Below are positions 47,207 through 54,534 of a DNA stretch of 64,000 nucleotides, piece by piece. A program made the position numbers and the translations under genes. The DNA is from Gimesia sp. (GTDB taxonomy: Bacteria > Planctomycetota > Planctomycetia > Planctomycetales > Planctomycetaceae). The notes under the pieces are model-generated. The model was given only the letters and a program-made list of their open reading frames with translations. It had not been told where the DNA came from and did not search any database. Numbering within the stretch: position 1 is the first letter of the stretch; every line of letters begins with the position of its first letter. The DNA lies in the NCBI RefSeq assembly GCF_040219335.1, contig NZ_JAVJSQ010000005.1:501501-565500 (forward strand), in the 5' to 3' direction.

Positions 47207-47800
47207 ATGCTATACCAGGTCATTCGCCCGACAAACGGTCATGTGATCGCGAAGTTTGAGAAATCCCACGACTATTACTATCGGTTTCCTGATGGTTGCG
47301 AAGTCCCTCTGCAGGTCCAGTATGCCTGGTGTCATGGTTGCGAGTTGTTTGTCGAAGCGGAGAAGCTTTTCACAACGCAAGAGATACAGCAGAAAATTGA
47401 GAATCTGAGTATCAAGCCGGAAGAATGGCTGCAAGACATTCAGAATAAAATGCCGGAGTTCGCGGAATGGATGCAGACTCAGGAAATCGATGGAAGACCA
47501 ATGTTGGAAGTTCGAGTTGAAGAACGCAGACGGCGGTGCGAATCGTGGATCTCTGCCCTGAACTGGTTCGAGGGACGGAAGTCGACAGCACGTTGTCTCG
47601 AATGTGGCTCGATGACGGCGATCAAGGTACTCCCCTGGCATGAAGTGATCCCCCACCCCTATGGTGAGGGGGTGGTCGAACTCACATTCGATGCTACGAT
47701 TGTAGACGGACCTTTACCGACATGGACTCCGCCTCCAATTTATTTTGATTTAGAGGGAAACAGGCTGACTGCTGCAGAGGACGATTCTGACAAGGGTTAA
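47207..47800 (+). CDS. Hypothetical zinc-ribbon-like protein
   Basis: 197 residues. Two cysteine pairs, CHGC (about residue 42) and CLEC (about 137), plus HEVIPHPYGEG, suggest a metal-binding fold. The N-terminal part (YYYRFPDGCEVPLQVQYAWC) is beta-rich, the middle helical (TTQEIQQKIENLSIKPEEWL). Cytoplasmic by prediction. Not recognised as a named family. Its stop lies 35 bases before the next gene. Confidence 0.7.
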   Translation: MLYQVIRPTNGHVIAKFEKSHDYYYRFPDGCEVPLQVQYAWCHGCELFVEAEKLFTTQEIQQKIENLSIKPEEWLQDIQNKMPEFAEWMQTQEIDGRPMLEVRVEERRRRCESWISALNWFEGRKSTARCLECGSMTAIKVLPWHEVIPHPYGEGVVELTFDATIVDGPLPTWTPPPIYFDLEGNRLTAAEDDSDKG

Positions 47801-47834
47801 TCAATCCTTCCCCACGTTATTGCAGACCGGTAAA

Positions 47835-48302
47835 ATGGTTCCTGTCGGCAACTCTTTCCTGATTCTATTAAAGGCGTGGATGCCGCTGATGGAGTGTTTT
47901 CTTTTTCTGCTGCGGGTGCTGTGGGCACTGCCGAATACTTTGCTGGGGCTGGCGATCGGCGGGGTGGGGCTCTGCTTTGGTGGACGGGCGCGTGTGCGGG
48001 GGCCGGCGATCGAGTTCTATGATGGCGGCGTTAAATGGCTGATTCAGCGGCTGCCGCATGGTCAGTTTACGCTGGCGTTGACGCTGGGGCATACGATCCT
48101 GGGACAGACGGATGCGTCACTGGATATTTCGCGGAAGCATGAAGCCGTGCATGTCCGGCAGTACGAGCGCTGGGGGCCGTTCATGCTGCCCGCTTACTTT
48201 CTGTCGTCGGTATATATGTGGCTGACTGGCCGTCGGTTTTATCGCGATAATCCGTTTGAGCGCGAAGCTTATGATGCTGACGGTGGGGAGCAGGATGTCT
48301 GA
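47835..48302 (+). CDS. Small membrane protein with HEXXH motif
   Basis: 155 residues from the ATG at 47835 (TTG at 47820 is an alternative). Two N-terminal hydrophobic helices (about 5-30, 31-49) and a possible third at about 116-131. The sequence HEAVH (102-106) is a HEXXH zinc-binding motif in KHEAVHVRQYERWG, and the later NPFEREAYD (E143) could give the third ligand, as in gluzincin-type membrane peptidases. Whether it is catalytically active cannot be judged. No known family is certain. Confidence 0.7.
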   Translation: MVPVGNSFLILLKAWMPLMECFLFLLRVLWALPNTLLGLAIGGVGLCFGGRARVRGPAIEFYDGGVKWLIQRLPHGQFTLALTLGHTILGQTDASLDISRKHEAVHVRQYERWGPFMLPAYFLSSVYMWLTGRRFYRDNPFEREAYDADGGEQDV

Positions 48303-48430
48303 TTTTCCTCCGTTAAGATTACACAGAAGCGGCATAAGGCGATTGTGGCCTGTCGCTTTGAGTGTTAATCTCATGGCAGGCGCTCACATCTTTATGCCAG
48401 GTAGTGGTTCTTATTTCGAACGGTCCATAG

Positions 48431-48518
48431 CAAAGTCGTTTCAACCGGGGCTAAGGCCCTGCGGCTAATTTGGATATTTCTGTAGATGCAGTCCGACAAT
48501 CGAGCGTAACAGCATCCC
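48431..48518. repeat. Dispersed intergenic repeat, copy A
   Basis: Shares a run beginning CAAAG(T/A)CGTTTCAACC and the segment CCGGGGCTAAxGCxCTGCGG with copy B at 50540-50626, in the same orientation; similarity fades after about 88 bases, near GTAACAGCA. The core folds back on itself (CCG-GGGC with GCCC-TG-CGG), like a REP-type palindrome. Located in the gap between the HEXXH gene and the transglutaminase gene. Confidence 0.75.
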
Positions 48519-48590
48519 CCTGGACTCGTTGTCGACTGCTTGATAATCACTACCCGGGCGATTCCTGGTCTCTAACGGAAAACGAACGAC

Positions 48591-49388
48591 ATGTGGCTGC
48601 ACGCTTCCTGTAAACTGGACTTTGAAATTCCCGTCGCGACCCCCTTTATTCTGATGCTGCGTCCACGGAGTGGCAGTCAGCAGTGGGTGGCCCGCGAACA
48701 ATACATGTTAAACCCCGGTACCGAGGCGGTTGAGTTTACCGATCTGTTCGGAAATCTGTGTCAGCGGCTGGTGGCGCCGGCGGGTTCCTTTTCGATTCAG
48801 ACCGCCTTTGATATCGAAGTGGCCGACAGCTCCGATGTCGCGCCCGGGGCGCCGTTTGTACCAGTGGAACAGCTGCCGGACCCGACGCTGCCGTTCCTGC
48901 TGCCCAGCCGGTATTGTGAATCGGATCGTTTCTCACAGATGGCAGCATCGCTGGTGGAAGGGATCAATCCGGGTTACGACCAGTGCGCAAAAATCGTGGA
49001 GTACATTCAGAACTCCCTGGCCTATACGCCGGGTGAGGGGCAGGAAATCATCAGTGCGACTGAGGTAAATCAGAAGACACAGGCCGTCTGTCGCGATATG
49101 GCACACCTGGGAATCGCCTGCTGCCGGGCGCTTTCGATTCCCGCGCGGATGGTGGTGGGTTACCTGGAACCACTCCGGCCGATGGATCTGCATGCCTGGT
49201 TTGAGGCGTATGTCGGCGGTCGCTGGTACACCTTCGACCCGACACAGCAGACGCTGGACGGCGGTCGGGTGGCGATTGCCTATGGTAGAGATGCCGCGGA
49301 TGTCGCTGTCTACACGCAGTTTGGTGATCCCGTTGATCTGCAGAATATGGAAGTGCATGTAGAGCAGATTTCGGAACCGACTGACTGA
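48591..49388 (+). CDS. Transglutaminase-like protein
   Basis: 265 residues. Catalytic triad of the transglutaminase-like superfamily: Cys167 in [20 protein letters not shown], His201 in DLHAWFEAY, Asp216 in TFDPTQQT. The N-terminal 100 residues are the beta-rich domain typical of this group ([40 protein letters not shown]). No signal peptide: predicted cytoplasmic. Such proteins can be peptidases or cross-linkers; substrate unknown. It precedes the sirtuin gene by 73 bases, without clear functional link. Confidence 0.92.
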   Translation: MWLHASCKLDFEIPVATPFILMLRPRSGSQQWVAREQYMLNPGTEAVEFTDLFGNLCQRLVAPAGSFSIQTAFDIEVADSSDVAPGAPFVPVEQLPDPTLPFLLPSRYCESDRFSQMAASLVEGINPGYDQCAKIVEYIQNSLAYTPGEGQEIISATEVNQKTQAVCRDMAHLGIACCRALSIPARMVVGYLEPLRPMDLHAWFEAYVGGRWYTFDPTQQTLDGGRVAIAYGRDAADVAVYTQFGDPVDLQNMEVHVEQISEPTD

Positions 49389-49461
49389 GGTGGGGTCGCT
49401 TGACTCACTGAACTTTTTCTGATGCAGGCGTGTCAGAGACACATTGTGCAGGTGAAACGAA

Positions 49462-50193
49462 ATGAACCCCGTGAAAGTCAGAGCGAGAACAGAGATGTCT
49501 GATCCCATCGATCCGAATAAAGTTGTGGTGTTGACGGGAGCCGGAATCAGTGCCGAGAGCGGCTTGCCGACGTTCCGGGATATGGGCGGACTGTGGGAAC
49601 AGTACGAGATCACCGAGGTGGCTTCACCCGAGGCGTGGGAACGGGATCCGCAACTGGTGCTGGATTTTTATAATGCGCGTCGCACGCAGGCGGTGGCGGC
49701 TGAACCGAATGCGGCACATCGCGCGCTGGCGGAACTGGAACGCCGGTATAAAGTGGTGGTGATTACTCAGAATGTGGATGACCTGCATGAGCGCGGGGGG
49801 GCCTCGAATGTGATTCACGTGCATGGCGAACTGGTGAAAGCCCGCAGTACGGCTGATCCGGAGCTGATTTATGAAATCGGCGGGAAGGAAATTCAGCTGG
49901 GCGATCTCTGCGAAGCGGGTTCCCAGTTGCGGCCGCACATTGTCTGGTTCGGGGAAATGATTCACAACACGGACGTGGCGGTCGCAGAGATCCGCAGCGC
50001 GGGGAAAGTGCTGGTGGTCGGGACTTCACTATCGGTGTATCCGGCGGCTGGGCTGGTCGAACTGGCCAGCGCAGGGGCGGAAAAACTGATCGTGAGTCCG
50101 GATCTGGAGCAGGAGCCTGTCGGCTTTGAGTGGATCAGGGGGACGGCGGTGGAGCATGTGCCACAGATTGTGCAGCGGTGGCTGGAGGGGTAG
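49462..50193 (+). CDS. cobB: NAD-dependent protein deacylase (sirtuin, CobB-like)
   Basis: 243 residues; the ATG at 49462 has AGGTGA at good spacing, though the ATG at 49495 (12th codon) would give the usual N-terminus. NAD-binding and catalytic motifs are intact: VVLTGAGISAESGLPTFRDM, ITQNVDDLHERGGASNVIHV with the catalytic His in HGEL, LRPHIVWFGEMIHN and GTSLSVYPAAGL. The first Cys pair of the usual structural zinc site is replaced by KARSTADPELIYEIGG and only one Cys remains (GDLCEAGS), so it is a zinc-less type known in some bacterial sirtuins. Removes acyl groups from lysines using NAD. Confidence 0.93.
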   Translation: MNPVKVRARTEMSDPIDPNKVVVLTGAGISAESGLPTFRDMGGLWEQYEITEVASPEAWERDPQLVLDFYNARRTQAVAAEPNAAHRALAELERRYKVVVITQNVDDLHERGGASNVIHVHGELVKARSTADPELIYEIGGKEIQLGDLCEAGSQLRPHIVWFGEMIHNTDVAVAEIRSAGKVLVVGTSLSVYPAAGLVELASAGAEKLIVSPDLEQEPVGFEWIRGTAVEHVPQIVQRWLEG

Positions 50194-50282
50194 GGAGGAG
50201 TTCTGCGGGTGTTGCCTGTGATCTGCGACTGCCCCTGAATCTACTTCCATTAATCTACATCCAAAGAGGGATTGATCAGGTT

Positions 50283-50407
50283 GCCTGTCGCCAGGCGGGC
50301 GGCCACACAGGGCCGCACCCTACGAATGGGGTTGGTGATCTGATACTGAATTGTGCGGATTAGCTGAGACCTCCTGTTGCCTGTGGCAATCCCGGATTGC
50401 ATCCGGG
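50283..50407. repeat. Cluster of palindromic elements
   Basis: Three small perfect stems in about 125 bases: GCCTG/CAGGC (50283-50296), GCGGCC/GGCCGC (50299-50316, extended by GGG/CCC with one bulge) and CCCGGAT/ATCCGGG (50391-50407). Such compact GC-rich dyads are typical of dispersed intergenic repeats; whether more copies exist in the genome cannot be told from this window. Confidence 0.55.
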
Positions 50408-50539
50408 ACCACCCCCTGGTTTGACAGGAGTTCCTGTGTTTTCTCTCTGATGGTGATCTTCCAGAATATGATTTTCAATCTCAGCGAGATTGAAAGTAAC
50501 CGGGGCCAGGTAGCGTTTCTTAATTCGGATGATATATAC

Positions 50540-50626
50540 CAAAGACGTTTCAACCGGGGCTAATGCTCTGCGGCTGATTTGGCTTTTCAGCAGTTGAAGT
50601 CCTGAAAACAAGAGTAACAGCAGACC
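50540..50626. repeat. Dispersed intergenic repeat, copy B
   Basis: Second copy of the element at 48431-48518, about 2.1 kb away and in the same orientation: CAAAGACGTTTCAACCGGGG, then CTAATGCTCTGCGG. Later bases (AGTCC, GAGTAACAGCA) also match with substitutions. Confidence 0.75.
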
Positions 50627-51297
50627 CTCGGCCACGGTGGATTCTTACATAGCTAACGCTGTCGACCTCATGATCATTCAGAGAACTATCAAATAAAGGC
50701 AACCTGGCACCCTGCGGCTCATGGGGAGGATGTCAGGGAGTGATGGTGCTGATTGATATACTTGCTGATTTTCAGCTCGCCTGGCTGGTGCCGATCTGTA
50801 GGATGCGCTGGTTGTCTTTTTTTAATGGAGTCTGACCGGCTATGGAAGCGTTTGTTGTCAATCTGTTCTGGATTCTCTGTTCTCGGGCGGACTGTCTGTT
50901 GGGGGCGAGTGTGTTAACCGAGGACTCTGATTTTGCGGAAAGGCGCGGGGGTGTCAAGCGAAAATTGTGCTATGGGCTGCGGGTGAGTTTGCCTGAGTTT
51001 CCGGTGAGTTGCATTTCAAATGCTCTGAAAGTGCTCCGAAATGATTTGAAAATGTACGAGACAGCTCGAACCGGTTCTGAATGTTCCGGTGAAAAGCTGG
51101 AAAAATCGACGGCGATTCAGGTGCATCTGAATGACTTGTGGGCGGTGTTCCAGTGCACGCATCGTCCGCCTCGCGCGCGAAGCACAATTGCAACACTTTA
51201 TGATTCGGGAAGTGGAGATCAAGTCCAGTTTGTGCACCGGAAGAGCGAGAACCGGGGTGCAAAAGTGTGGGCACCTGATGCAGATATCAAGCAGGGC

Positions 51298-51467
51298 GCA
51301 AAAAAAATGCGTCCGTCGAAGGAAGACACGGACGCATTTCAACACTACGGGAAATATGTTAGCCCTGGTCGTCGAAGCCGTAGTGTTAGCGCTCAATGGT
51401 ACTCCGGAAATCCTGAAGAGCAGAGTACCACATAGACCAGTATCGTCATCAGGCATCCCGGGGGATG
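51298..51467 (-). ncRNA. Candidate structured RNA in the 3' region of the flavohemoglobin gene
   Basis: Read on the minus strand, four successive hairpins: CATCCC/GGGATG (51454-51467); TGGTACTC/GAGTACCA (51397-51404 with 51423-51430); AACACTACGG/CCGTAGTGTT (51341-51350 with 51378-51387); and the terminator AAATGCGTCCGT/ACGGACGCATTT (51305-51316 with 51328-51339) followed by a T-run. It begins 46 bases after the hmp stop codon. It could be a 3'-UTR-derived small RNA, an independent RNA gene or just a complex terminator; no RNA family was recognised. Confidence 0.45.
51300..51339 (-). terminator. Strong intrinsic terminator, minus strand
   Basis: A perfect 12-base-pair stem (51305-51316 with 51328-51339) around an 11-base loop, followed on the minus strand by a run of T (A-run at 51300-51307 on the plus strand). 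It lies 170 bases downstream of the hmp stop codon and should end that transcript. Confidence 0.85.
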
Positions 51468-51512
51468 AGTGAGATAGTTAATTTCATTACCAATCAGAGC
51501 GGGGAATGTGAA

Positions 51513-52778
51513 TCAGTGCGAGGCTGTAACCTCCGGTTCGTCTGCGAGTGGGGCCGATTCGATGTCCTGCCGGGGACCGAAAAATTCGAAATGAATTCGA
51601 TCTGCGGGGACATTCAAGGCTTTCAGGCTCGCGTAGACGTTCTGCATAAATGGTTTCGGTCCACAGAAGTAGAAGTTGGCTTCGTTAAAGGGTGTCCATT
51701 CACGCAGGATGTTTTCACTCAGGATTCCTGTTTCGTCGCAGTTCTGATTTTCCAGATCGTCTGCCAGCGGCTGATCGTAGAGTGTGAGCGTGCGGACGTT
51801 GGCACCCTGATTACGGAGTTCCTGAATTTCTGCAGCAAATGCGTGGGTCTGGCTGTTCCGGGCTGCCTGCAGGAAATAGAGCGGGGCTTCGGGCTGAGCC
51901 GCGATCAGCGACTGCGCCATCGAGAGCAGGGGAGTCACGCCGACGCCGCCGGCCAGCATGACAGTTGGTGTCTGGCGGGGTTCTGCGGGATCGAGGGTGA
52001 ACTCACCACAGGGGGGACCGATCTGCAGAGTATCACCCACCTGGACCTGATCGTGCAGGTAAGTGGAGATCAGACCATCGGGAGCGTCCGCGATGAGACC
52101 GGGTTCGCGTTTGACGCTGATGCGAAACGAGTTCTGTCCCGGCTGGTTGGAGAGACTGTAATTGCGGGGCGAAGTGGGGGTCGTCGGGTGATCGATTTTG
52201 ACCGTGATATATTGACCCGGGAGCCAGGCTGGCAGCGGTTCGTGATCAGCGGGTTTCAGATAGAAGGAGGTAATGACATCGCTTTCGGGCTCTTTGCGAT
52301 CGACGACAAAGGTACGATAACCGTTCCAGCCGCCGGCAGCGGTGCGCTGTTCTTCGTAGATTTGACGTTCGCGTTCGATACAGACGTCTGCGAGCAACTG
52401 GTAAGCTTCGCCGACCGCTGCGAGGATTTCGTCGGTGGCTGCGTCTCCCATGACTTCCTTGATGGCAGCCAGCAGGTGTTTGCCGACGATGGGATACTGT
52501 TCGGCCTGGATACCCAGCGAGCAGTGTTTCTGAGCGATCAGTTCGACGGCAGGGGTGAGGGCGGCGAGGTTGTCAATATGGGTGAAATAGGCACAGATGG
52601 CACCGGCGAGGGCTTTCTGTTGACCGCCGGAATGCTGGTGGGCCTGGTTGAAAAAGGCTTTGACTTCGGGGTTTCCAGCAAACATCTTCTGATAGAAGAC
52701 CCGTGTGACCGTTTCCGCATTGGCGGCGACAACTGGTGTGATTTCCTTGACGATGGCGATGGTTTTGTCACTTAACAT
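51513..52778 (-). CDS. hmp: Flavohemoglobin (nitric oxide dioxygenase)
   Basis: 421 residues. N-terminal globin domain (1-140) with Tyr29, Gln53, proximal His85, Tyr95 and Glu135 at the same positions as in E. coli Hmp. FAD domain (about 150-260) with GQYITVKI and [10 protein letters not shown], and NAD-binding domain with [15 protein letters not shown] and [14 protein letters not shown]. Converts NO and O2 to nitrate using NADH, detoxifying nitrosative stress. Divergent to an Rrf2-type regulator, with a promoter whose spacer is occupied by a perfect dyad, so derepression by NO is likely. The 3' end is followed by a hairpin-rich region and strong terminator. Confidence 0.97.
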   Translation of the reverse strand: MLSDKTIAIVKEITPVVAANAETVTRVFYQKMFAGNPEVKAFFNQAHQHSGGQQKALAGAICAYFTHIDNLAALTPAVELIAQKHCSLGIQAEQYPIVGKHLLAAIKEVMGDAATDEILAAVGEAYQLLADVCIERERQIYEEQRTAAGGWNGYRTFVVDRKEPESDVITSFYLKPADHEPLPAWLPGQYITVKIDHPTTPTSPRNYSLSNQPGQNSFRISVKREPGLIADAPDGLISTYLHDQVQVGDTLQIGPPCGEFTLDPAEPRQTPTVMLAGGVGVTPLLSMAQSLIAAQPEAPLYFLQAARNSQTHAFAAEIQELRNQGANVRTLTLYDQPLADDLENQNCDETGILSENILREWTPFNEANFYFCGPKPFMQNVYASLKALNVPADRIHFEFFGPRQDIESAPLADEPEVTASH

Positions 52779-52838
52779 TTATGGTTCTCCTGGAGAGCGG
52801 CTTGATACCCAAGCGGAAACAGATATACTATACCTATA

Positions 52839-52867
52839 TGTATAGAATAAGGAATTCTATACGTCAA
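52839..52867 (-). promoter_or_regulatory. hmp promoter with embedded dyad operator
   Basis: On the minus strand, -35 TTGACG (52867-52862), 17 bases, -10 TATACA (52844-52839). The perfect dyad GTATAGAAT-N5-ATTCTATAC (52840-52862) fills the spacer, and a further half-site CTATAC lies at 52828-52833. The 9-base arms with 5-base gap fit the layout of Rrf2-family operators; the adjacent Rrf2 gene is the likely binder. On the plus strand TATAAT (52872-52877) is a candidate -10 for the regulator, so it may be autoregulated. Confidence 0.75.
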
Positions 52868-52907
52868 GGTGTATAATTTAAGCTTTTCGTATTTTTTAGG
52901 AAAACAG

Positions 52908-53327
52908 ATGCTTTCAAAGACTCATGAATACGCTTTGCGGGCGGCGGCCTGTCTGGCGGGGCAGCCTGGCAAGCCTGCTTCGGCCGATTATCTGGCGGAA
53001 AAGACGAAGGTCCCCCGGCGTTATCTGACGCGGGTTCTGCAGGATCTGGCGGCAGCGGGGATTGTGAAATCGCGGAGTGGTCCCAAGGGGGGCTATGAGC
53101 TGATTCACGATCCTGCAGAGTTGTCGATTCTGGATATTGTCAATGCGATCGCCCCGATGGAGCGGATCAACAGTTGTCCGTTAGGTTTGAAGTCGCATAC
53201 CAGTCTGTGTCCACTGCATGCGGAGCTGGATCGCGTGTATGCAGAAGCGGAAGCGGCGTTTGGCAGGGTGACCATTGGGCAGCTGCTGGAATCGACGACA
53301 ACGATTGTGCCTTTGTGTGAGAGCTGA
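52908..53327 (+). CDS. Rrf2 family transcriptional regulator (NsrR-like)
   Basis: 139 residues from the ATG at 52908 (AGGA upstream); the longer frame from 52869 lacks a site. Winged helix-turn-helix typical of Rrf2 proteins ([51 protein letters not shown]). Candidate cluster ligands Cys90 and Cys101 ([12 protein letters not shown]), with Cys137 near the end. The spacing (10 residues) is not the C-X5-C-X5-C of classical NsrR, so cluster type is uncertain. Its place next to hmp, and the dyad between them, argue for NO or redox sensing through an Fe-S cluster. Confidence 0.9.
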   Translation: MLSKTHEYALRAAACLAGQPGKPASADYLAEKTKVPRRYLTRVLQDLAAAGIVKSRSGPKGGYELIHDPAELSILDIVNAIAPMERINSCPLGLKSHTSLCPLHAELDRVYAEAEAAFGRVTIGQLLESTTTIVPLCES

Positions 53328-53362
53328 TCAATCTGGGGAGAAGGACGAAGCGTGAGGTGGTG

Positions 53363-53575
53363 ATGCAGCAACCGATTACGGGGTATCAGCAGGACGAGTC
53401 AGGACACTGGGTGGCGCAGCTGGTTTGTGGTCACAATCAGCATGTTCGTCATGCGCCGCCTTTGGAATCGCGTCCGTGGGTTCTGAGCGCAGCAGGTCGG
53501 GCCGGGATGCTGGGTTATCTGCTGGAGTGCAGGAAGTGTGACGAAGGGGCACCCGCCGATGCGCGGCCGGGCTGA
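53363..53575 (+). CDS. DUF3565 family protein
   Basis: 70 residues from the ATG at 53363. Matches DUF3565: MQQPITGYQQDESGHWVAQL, then CGHNQHVRHAPPLESRPWVL, and a CRKC pair near the end. Conserved His and Cys residues suggest metal binding. Family members are often found near NO or respiratory genes. Here it lies 36 bases downstream of the Rrf2 gene on the same strand, probably in its operon. Confidence 0.88.
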   Translation: MQQPITGYQQDESGHWVAQLVCGHNQHVRHAPPLESRPWVLSAAGRAGMLGYLLECRKCDEGAPADARPG

Positions 53576-53607
53576 CGTCCCGCGGTTCTGTTCCCAATGA
53601 AATATTG

Positions 53608-53667
53608 TTGACAAAATGGACGGGCAGGTCTATATTCGGTAAAAGGTGTATCACTTATACATCTTTT
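53608..53667 (+). promoter_or_regulatory. Sigma70-type promoter with dyad over the start site, upstream of the DUF3365 gene
   Basis: TTGACA (53608-53613), exactly 17 bases, TATATT (53631-53636): near-consensus. Directly after the -10 box lies AAAAGGTGTAT-N5-ATACATCTTTT (53641-53667), 11-base arms with one mismatch, covering the expected start of transcription. The halves resemble the AAGATGYATTT half-site described for NsrR. A repressor bound here would block initiation. Leader of about 195 bases to the gene at 53839; a 31-codon frame from 53672 is possible but not convincing. Confidence 0.75.
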
Positions 53668-53838
53668 AGAGATGAGCATAAGGATGCGACTAGTGGCTCA
53701 ACTATGCGAACTTGTGTTTGTGGCTGATGTTACTCTTTCAATGCGCCAGTTGAAGCGGGTGATCTGATCAGGCACTGGTTTTATGAGATCGACGATTCCG
53801 TTGATCTTATCCGTTTTTATTTTCTGAAAGGAAACTTC

Positions 53839-54408
53839 ATGCTCAAGACAGGATTGGTTACCAGCCTCGCAGTGACTGCTCTGTTTCTGTTCAATCTGAA
53901 TCTATCTGGCGCCGACCCGCAGGGGGAGAAACCGTCTGATAAAAAGGCCGCGAAGAGGGGAGCGGAACAACCTTCCCCGGCAGCGGTCGAACGGACACGC
54001 GACACCGTCAAGATGCTGGATGACATCTATAAGAATGCGGTGGTGCTGATTACGGACAAGTATGTGAATGACGAGGAAGACTTCCCGGCAGGGAGTGCCG
54101 CGGTCGAGTTGTTCAGGCGGGTGGGGAAAACCGGTTTTCATCAGGTGCGTCTGATTGATGCAACGGGAGAGCCGTACGAACCCAAAAACGTTGCGAAGAG
54201 CAAATTTGAAAAGCAGGGGATCAAGCAGTTGAAAGCGGGCAAGTCTTATTATGAGGCGGTGGTGATCAAGGATGGGAAACCTTACCTGCAGGCGATGACG
54301 CCGATTCCGGTGGTGATGAAAAAATGCGTGATGTGCCATCCGCATTATAAAGACGCCAAAGAGGGAGAAGCGATCGGCGCGATCAGCTACGAACTGCCGA
54401 TCCGGTAA
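53839..54408 (+). CDS. DUF3365 c-type heme protein, exported
   Basis: 189 residues with signal peptide (about 1-24) and a Lys/Glu/Pro-rich spacer. The folded part from about 50 fits DUF3365/Tll0287-like PAS-type heme proteins: MLDDIYKNAVVLITDKYVND, GFHQVRLIDATGEPYEPKNV and the heme site CVMCHPHYK (C163, C166, H167). Such proteins bind heme c in the periplasm and may sense redox state or gases. It is behind a strong promoter with an NsrR-like dyad, and 264 bases from the DUF3565 gene, so it probably belongs to the NO module. Confidence 0.9.
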   Translation: MLKTGLVTSLAVTALFLFNLNLSGADPQGEKPSDKKAAKRGAEQPSPAAVERTRDTVKMLDDIYKNAVVLITDKYVNDEEDFPAGSAAVELFRRVGKTGFHQVRLIDATGEPYEPKNVAKSKFEKQGIKQLKAGKSYYEAVVIKDGKPYLQAMTPIPVVMKKCVMCHPHYKDAKEGEAIGAISYELPIR

Positions 54409-54534
54409 TTGAATCGAGTGACACAACGGTTGTCATTCTGAGTGAATGAACGCTGATCCCTGCAGGAAGTTAATAAGTGGGGATCAGCTTTATTCAGTGA
54501 AGCATGTGAGGCACATGAAAAAATAAGGAGCCGT

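Larger units (their letters stand above)
50194..51512. other. Gene-free stretch with repeats and hairpins
   Basis: About 1.3 kb with no convincing gene. It contains GCCTG-TCGC-CAGGC (50283-50296), GCGGCC-ACACAG-GGCCGC (50299-50316), CCCGGAT-TGC-ATCCGGG (50391-50407), repeat copy B (50540-50626), and a run of four hairpins on the minus strand (51298-51467). An open frame at 50842-51435 looks spurious (see rejected list). Confidence 0.6.

Noticed and set aside
50842-51435. Open frame of 197 codons in the gene-free region
   Set aside because: It runs through the hairpins and terminator at 51300-51430, has no clear ribosome-binding site and its composition is unlike that of real proteins in the window.
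51465-52775. Long plus-strand frame of 436 codons
   Set aside because: Exact antisense shadow of the flavohemoglobin gene, which has all expected functional residues.
53672-53767. 31-codon frame in the leader of the DUF3365 gene
   Set aside because: No ribosome-binding site; could be an upstream regulatory peptide, but nothing supports it.
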